Shown here: one piece after another, positions 59,501-64,000 of the stretch
How positions within the stretch are numbered: the first letter of the stretch is position 1
How the letters are laid out: each line of letters begins with the position of its first letter
DNA from: Anabas testudineus
Lineage: Eukaryota > Chordata > Actinopteri > Anabantiformes > Anabantidae
Assembly (NCBI RefSeq): GCF_900324465.2
Contig: NC_046626.1
Coordinates: 18,057,459-18,121,458, forward strand
Length of the DNA: 64,000 nt
Direction of reading: 5' to 3'
Notes under the pieces: model-generated
What the model was told of the DNA's origin: nothing
Database searches by the model: none
What the model saw: only the letters and a program-made list of their open reading frames with translations
Program-made: the position numbers and the translations under genes

Positions 59501-60654
59501 CTGTGGACCACAGACAATGTTTTCAGTTAAAGGTCAGATCATAAAAAAGGAAAACAGACAGATCTGGTTGTGGGTAGTTCCTTGTCCAGAGAGGACTGCA
59601 ATTTACAGTTTTCATTTGCTTCTGTTTTGTTAAACAGTCCCAAATACAGAGAAATTCACTTTATCGATTAAGTCTATTGATTGACTAATTGTTGCAGCTG
59701 AAATTACAGTAAATTTGTTCATTAACTGGTGTCTGAACTATGGGATGTTTTCACCATTTTGTAGATTTGTTAAATCATTAGTATTTGTTCAATTATGAAA
59801 AAGCCTGCTGAGGAGAAACTGTCTATTTACCAGAAAACAACACCAGCCAGGCTTCCTGTCTGTTGGTTCACTTTGTGAAACCAGTAATTTTCAACAGTTG
59901 CCCGCAACATGAACCGGTCCACCTACATCAGTCCCCTTCAACCAGAGTTGCTGCCCGCTTGTTGCCCAAGAACATTGTGTCATGTGTGAAGTTTCATGTA
60001 ATTTTACTATCTCTCTACCAAACACAGGTACACATCTTAAGATGCCTCAGTTGTGTTGCAGTATTGCACTAAGAGATGACAGTTTGACATTTACCCAGCA
60101 TGTAGCTGAAGCTGCAAAATGGAATTTAGATGCCGTTAATTGAATTATTTACACCTGAGCTTTAAAGCAACACATAGAAAAGTGTCTGAAGAAAGCTTTA
60201 TGCTGAAACGCAATTTTTGTTTCTGTTCCGATCTCTAAACATACTTATATTTTTATGTTGCAAAGATGCGATGATATGTAAAACTACTTAGTTTTATTGA
60301 AACATTTTTTTTAGCATCAAAAATTGTGACTGGAGACATGTTCATCATCCATCATCCAGAAAACACAAACACAAGCTACTCCTTATAATTCCCTTCAATT
60401 AATATAAATTAAACAAGAAACAGTGAAAATCATACACACCAAAATCTGTATAATGACTCATATGTATCTAGCATTTGATTATGTTTTATTTTTTAAAAGT
60501 TTTGAAGTCTCCATCACTGAGATTTCTGCTGCCAGATTTATCAAAACGTCAGATAGTAAAACCAAAACAGAATCTGCATGAGTTAACAGTAGAATTTCTT
60601 TTCAGATACAGTATTTTATTTAACTGTAATAGGAAACAAAAAGAACAAGCTTAC
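59501..60654 (-). other. Probable 5' UTR intron of grina-like gene
   Basis: On the minus strand, acceptor GGTCCACAG ends at 59501 and a good donor (AAAAG|GTAAGC) lies at 60655. No coding sequence is recognised between. Confidence 0.45.
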
Positions 60655-60720
60655 CTTTTCTGCTTGATTACACTTGTGCAAGAGAACAACAGTCCAACAC
60701 CTGTGTGTTCTGTCAGGGGG
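60655..60720 (-). other. Probable non-coding first exon of grina-like gene
   Basis: The segment ending CAAGCAGAAAAG|GTAAGC on the minus strand is the best first-exon candidate. Its 5' limit is unknown and no promoter motif is clear. Confidence 0.35.
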
Positions 60721-60949
60721 CCACACAAAATGCACCCAGTGTGTAATGATGGGCATTATTTATTTTAGCCACCTGTGGTTTTGTCTTTTTCTTCCTGACA
60801 GCTTCAAGTGATGAAAAAAAAAATCCCTCTCTATAGGAAGTGAAAGTGTAGAAACATGGTAAAGCCACACTTGCTTCATTCTAGCTCAGATGTTGTCATT
60901 GTGGGATCAGTGGAGTTTTGTAGCATTTGTCTGAATGTGAGCAGAGAGT

Positions 60950-61060
60950 TTAGCCCTGTACACACCAGAATTGACCTTGGTACCCCTGTCAACAATCAGT
61001 CCATTGACAGTCTTAGATGGCCATACCATAACACTGCCTCCACCATCTTTGACATCTCCC
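60950..61060 (-). mobile_element. Tc1/mariner transposase relic
   Basis: The minus strand reads KDGGGSVMVWPSKTVNGLIV, the GGGSVMVWG block that precedes the catalytic QQDN box in Tc1 transposases. About 35 codons are recognisable; the rest is lost. It differs from the 17.4 kb and 40 kb families. Confidence 0.6.
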
Positions 61061-61596
61061 TTTCCTTCTTTTTTCTCTTCCTGACATCCTGGTACAAAAT
61101 ATTGGTTTCAACAAATTTCTGGTTTATTAACTCTAAACGAAACTAAACATTTCAGCCTTATTACAATATTGGGGTGTCAGGTGTGTGACACACTGCATGT
61201 GCTAATATTCTCTTGCAAAAGATCTTTCATCATTTAGGAGAAAGGCTTTTACTAGCATAGAGGTAATAATCACTATACAGTACAACCAGTTAGCATTTAG
61301 GACATGTTAATCTTTAAATTTTCAATGTTTCTATTTGTCTCTTCACAATATAAATACTTATTAAATTAAATTAAAGAAGTAAACATTCTGAGATTGTACA
61401 CCCCATTCTTTGGTCTTCATGGTGTAGCTTTTGGTGAGGATACGGACATGGAACTACCAGATACAGTTGTATTTATACTACAATCTTTAAAAAAAAGTTC
61501 TTAAAGAAAGTGACTGCACCACTGAAAGCACAAATCAAAAGATGTATTATTGACGTCAAAACAAACTAGACATTCACAAAACATCTCTCACACATA

Positions 61597-61602
61597 TTTA
61601 TT
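61597..61602 (-). terminator. Candidate poly(A) signal of right-end gene
   Basis: AATAAA on the minus strand, with a downstream TGTGTGAG..TTTTGTGAATG element. Confidence 0.35.
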
Positions 61603-63079
61603 GTAAAAAATACATATAAAAACAATTTCTGAGACATACAAAAGATCGGAGCTTAGAAACAGTATATTGAACAGACAAAGACCAAGCAGTTTTCTTGAAT
61701 TTCATTACATATTTACAATTTAATAAATAAAATTCAATTAAGTTGTTTTTTCTTTTTAAACCAGAGTAAAGGCAGATTGTCCATATCTCGGGGATGCGCT
61801 GTGGTGACTCTTTGAAAAACATTCTCATCTAATACATTGGTCTCAAAGCACATAGCACACAAAAGATCAGTTACCTGTGATTCAAGACCAAAGATTTAGG
61901 GACATTTATACAAAATACCATCCTTGGTTGGAGAGAAGTTACTTTACACAGCGTTTAGTTAGCATTTGTAAAAATTGAGGTATTGCACCACACAGCTTGA
62001 GGGGGTAAGAAAGTAAAAGAGGGTAGTGTGAGGTTTTAGATTGTCTTATTATTTTTAAAAATCGACAACCCAACCCACATCACTACCCACCCACCCACCC
62101 CAAAACACCACCACCCCTCCCCTCCCCTCCCAGCCAAAGTTTACAATATCATAATTTATCACCACGACAAAATGTAACATCTAAGGATCAATGCACCTTG
62201 TTTTCTGCACTCGCACACAATGCCCCCAATGCACAGACAGACTTTTGGCATTATTTTTTCTACTTTCCAATACAAAAAAAATGACAAACATGCACAGGAC
62301 TGCCCTCTTGTGGCAGGACGAGTTGTAGCACCTCAGACTTTAGAACACTGGGGATCAGAAAAGAAAAATAAAACAGACGCTGGATTGAACAAACCAGCCA
62401 GCGGGAAACCTGTGCACCTTTACACCGATCCATACCACTGCAGGAAGGAGACTGAAATACATGGGACAGATTTGCTTCCCGTGCTGGCAGCAAAAGCAAT
62501 CAATTAATGTTTTTGTTCTTTTCCAGTTTCCCCTGCCCTGGGCTCAACCTGTATCAGACAGCATCTGTTGAGCAGCCTTAATGTTGTGCCTCAACCTCAG
62601 TTCAGCCCTAAAAATACTACAAAATACCCGCTCACACAAGAACCCCTTCACCAGGCAAAGGCAATCAACACACACAAAAAAGGCAAAGGAAAGCCACTTA
62701 ACACATTTAGCATTAATCGCGATCATAACGTGATGATATAGCATCAGGGAAAGGTGGAGGACTTTATACGTATCAGCTGTCCACAGCCTCCAGTGCTGGG
62801 GAGATGCAAATGCCACATGGTGTAAACATGCCCCCAAAAACACACCCCTCAGTCCGTCCGTCCCTTTATCCCTCCCCGATCGGGTATTAATGCAACCAGA
62901 TGGCAAAGCTATCCCTCTGGGTTTGGTCCAAAACTTTGAATGGCACCGCAGAGAATATCTGACAGCGAGGAGGGAGGAGGGGACAAAAACCCAAAACCGC
63001 ATTCAATGTGGGAACAACAGGACCAAGTGAGTCGCAATGCTGCGTACCAATGCCACAGGATGTTTGCCAACGTGACTGT

Positions 63080-63085
<6 letters not shown>

Positions 63086-63116
<31 letters not shown>
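63086..63116 (+). repeat. Poly(A) tract
   Basis: Thirty-one uninterrupted A residues. The flanks show no SINE or LINE body, so a simple tract is the safest call. Confidence 0.85.
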
Positions 63117-63117
<1 letters not shown>

Positions 63118-63169
63118 CACTTTAGTAAATGTATAGTCACGCTTAGGACATTTCCTGTCCCTGGTCATC

Positions 63170-63210
<41 letters not shown>
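63170..63210 (+). repeat. CA microsatellite
   Basis: About twenty perfect CA units, likely polymorphic in length. Confidence 0.95.
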
Positions 63211-63214
<4 letters not shown>

Positions 63215-63847
63215 ATTTCAGACTTTATGGGTGGGGGTGGGGGGGAATAGCCGCAGGGGATAAAAGTGCCGAAATTTGTGCCAACACCCACGCTACTTTG
63301 GCCCTATGAACTACCAACAACCTTCCTAAGCACTCACCAAGTAGCAGCACATTGAACTCAGCGCTAACCAACCACCTACAATAAACTGACCTACTCAGGG
63401 AAAAAAAAAAGCAATTATTCCCCAGACTCCCCCTGAAATGTTTACAGGCAATAGAAAACAGAAAACACCTAGTAACGGCAGCCCCCATTCACCAAAAACA
63501 ACCCTCAACCTTCAGCCATTTCAAAATAAAGCAATGTTTACGTGGTAACAGTTCACGCTTTCAGTGTGAGGTTGGTTCATTTGGGTTGAGCCGAGGAAAA
63601 CATTCATCCAATGTATGACATGGAACAATACTCTTTTTGCAAAATACTTGATAAAATGACCCATCCCATTCGGAGAGGGAAAAATACACAGGAGAGGATC
63701 CAGAGTCACAGTTAAGACAACTTTTTTTTTCCCCCCACAGTCCTCCCCAAGTTGAAGAGCTCTTTGGGGCGAGTTCCATCATTTTGGGACGATAATTATT
63801 TGACGTTTTTTTTTTAATGTTCTGCAGATGCAAGCCAAATATTCCAG

Positions 63848-64000
63848 TCATGTTCTCAATTGACCTCGTAGATTACATTTTTGTTGGAGTTTGGCTTGAA
63901 AAGGTCTGTGGACTGACCCAAACTGAGAGCAGTGGGTATCAAATGGTGGCTTCCTCTTAGGATCGTCCACTCTAATAACGTCGGAGAGCAACAATGGGCT
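63848..64000 (-). other. Possible 3' coding end of an unidentified gene
   Basis: Two minus-strand frames stay open from the window edge. One ends NSNKNVIYEVN at a stop at 63856-63858; the other ends QLRT at 63848-63850. The first has the look of a real C-terminus (LGQSTDLFKPNSNKNVI), but I recognise neither. No upstream exon is visible in the window. Confidence 0.25.

Larger units (their letters stand above)
61570..63847 (-). other. Probable long 3' UTR of a gene entering from the right
   Basis: Minus-strand AATAAA at 61597-61602 followed by a GT-rich stretch gives a plausible cleavage site. From there to about 63.85 kb no coding signal is seen, only simple repeats and chance frames. The CA run, A-run and pyrimidine-rich strip (62081-62133) are common in such UTRs. 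Inference. Confidence 0.35.

Noticed and set aside
62544-63002. 152-codon minus-strand frame
   Set aside because: Cys- and Trp-rich chance translation in a stretch that looks like 3' UTR; no conserved pattern.

Overview
The window is vertebrate DNA, almost certainly from a ray-finned (teleost) fish. Genes are short and many-exon with GT-AG introns. The DNA is AT-rich, and the mobile DNA is of the kind common in fish: several Tc1/mariner families, an L2-type LINE scrap and short inverted-repeat elements. There are no operons, tRNAs, rRNAs or CRISPR arrays. I recognised no retrovirus, LTR element or Polinton.

Seven host genes can be assembled exon by exon with consistent phases: ltb4r (minus, 365-2514), nfatc4 (plus, 8023-18894), a myadm-type gene (minus, 26210-27091, with a probable 5' UTR exon near 30.2 kb), sdr39u1 (plus, 35963-38088), mettl17 (minus, 43377-47252), parp2 (plus, 48095-55268) and a grina-like TMBIM gene (minus, 56347-59490). 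From general knowledge, LTB4R, NFATC4, SDR39U1, METTL17 and PARP2 all lie in human 14q11.2-q12, so this is a conserved-synteny block. The myadm- and grina-like genes are not part of it in human. The last bases may hold the 3' end of an eighth, minus-strand gene with a long 3' UTR (about 61.57-64 kb).

Layout: ltb4r and nfatc4 are head to head across about 5.5 kb that includes a strongly purine-biased tract. A gene-poor stretch follows (18.9-26.2 kb). The 31-43.5 kb interval is a mosaic of local duplications laced with Tc1 relics. In it sdr39u1 and the last exon of mettl17 were duplicated together, and the two copies then decayed in complementary ways. mettl17 and parp2 are head to head 842 bp apart, and parp2 and the grina-like gene converge.

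Points of most interest: a WWE domain at the N-terminus of parp2, ahead of WGR and the catalytic domain; the reciprocal decay of the sdr39u1/mettl17 duplication; a full-length but catalytically altered Tc1 transposase; an nfatc4 exon recoverable only by homology; a frame conflict in another nfatc4 exon; a GC-AG intron; and a leukotriene receptor with Asn in place of the Asp of the DRY motif. The genes do not form one pathway. They cover lipid-mediator signalling, calcineurin-NFAT transcription, membrane organisation, mitochondrial translation, DNA-break signalling and membrane calcium/apoptosis control.
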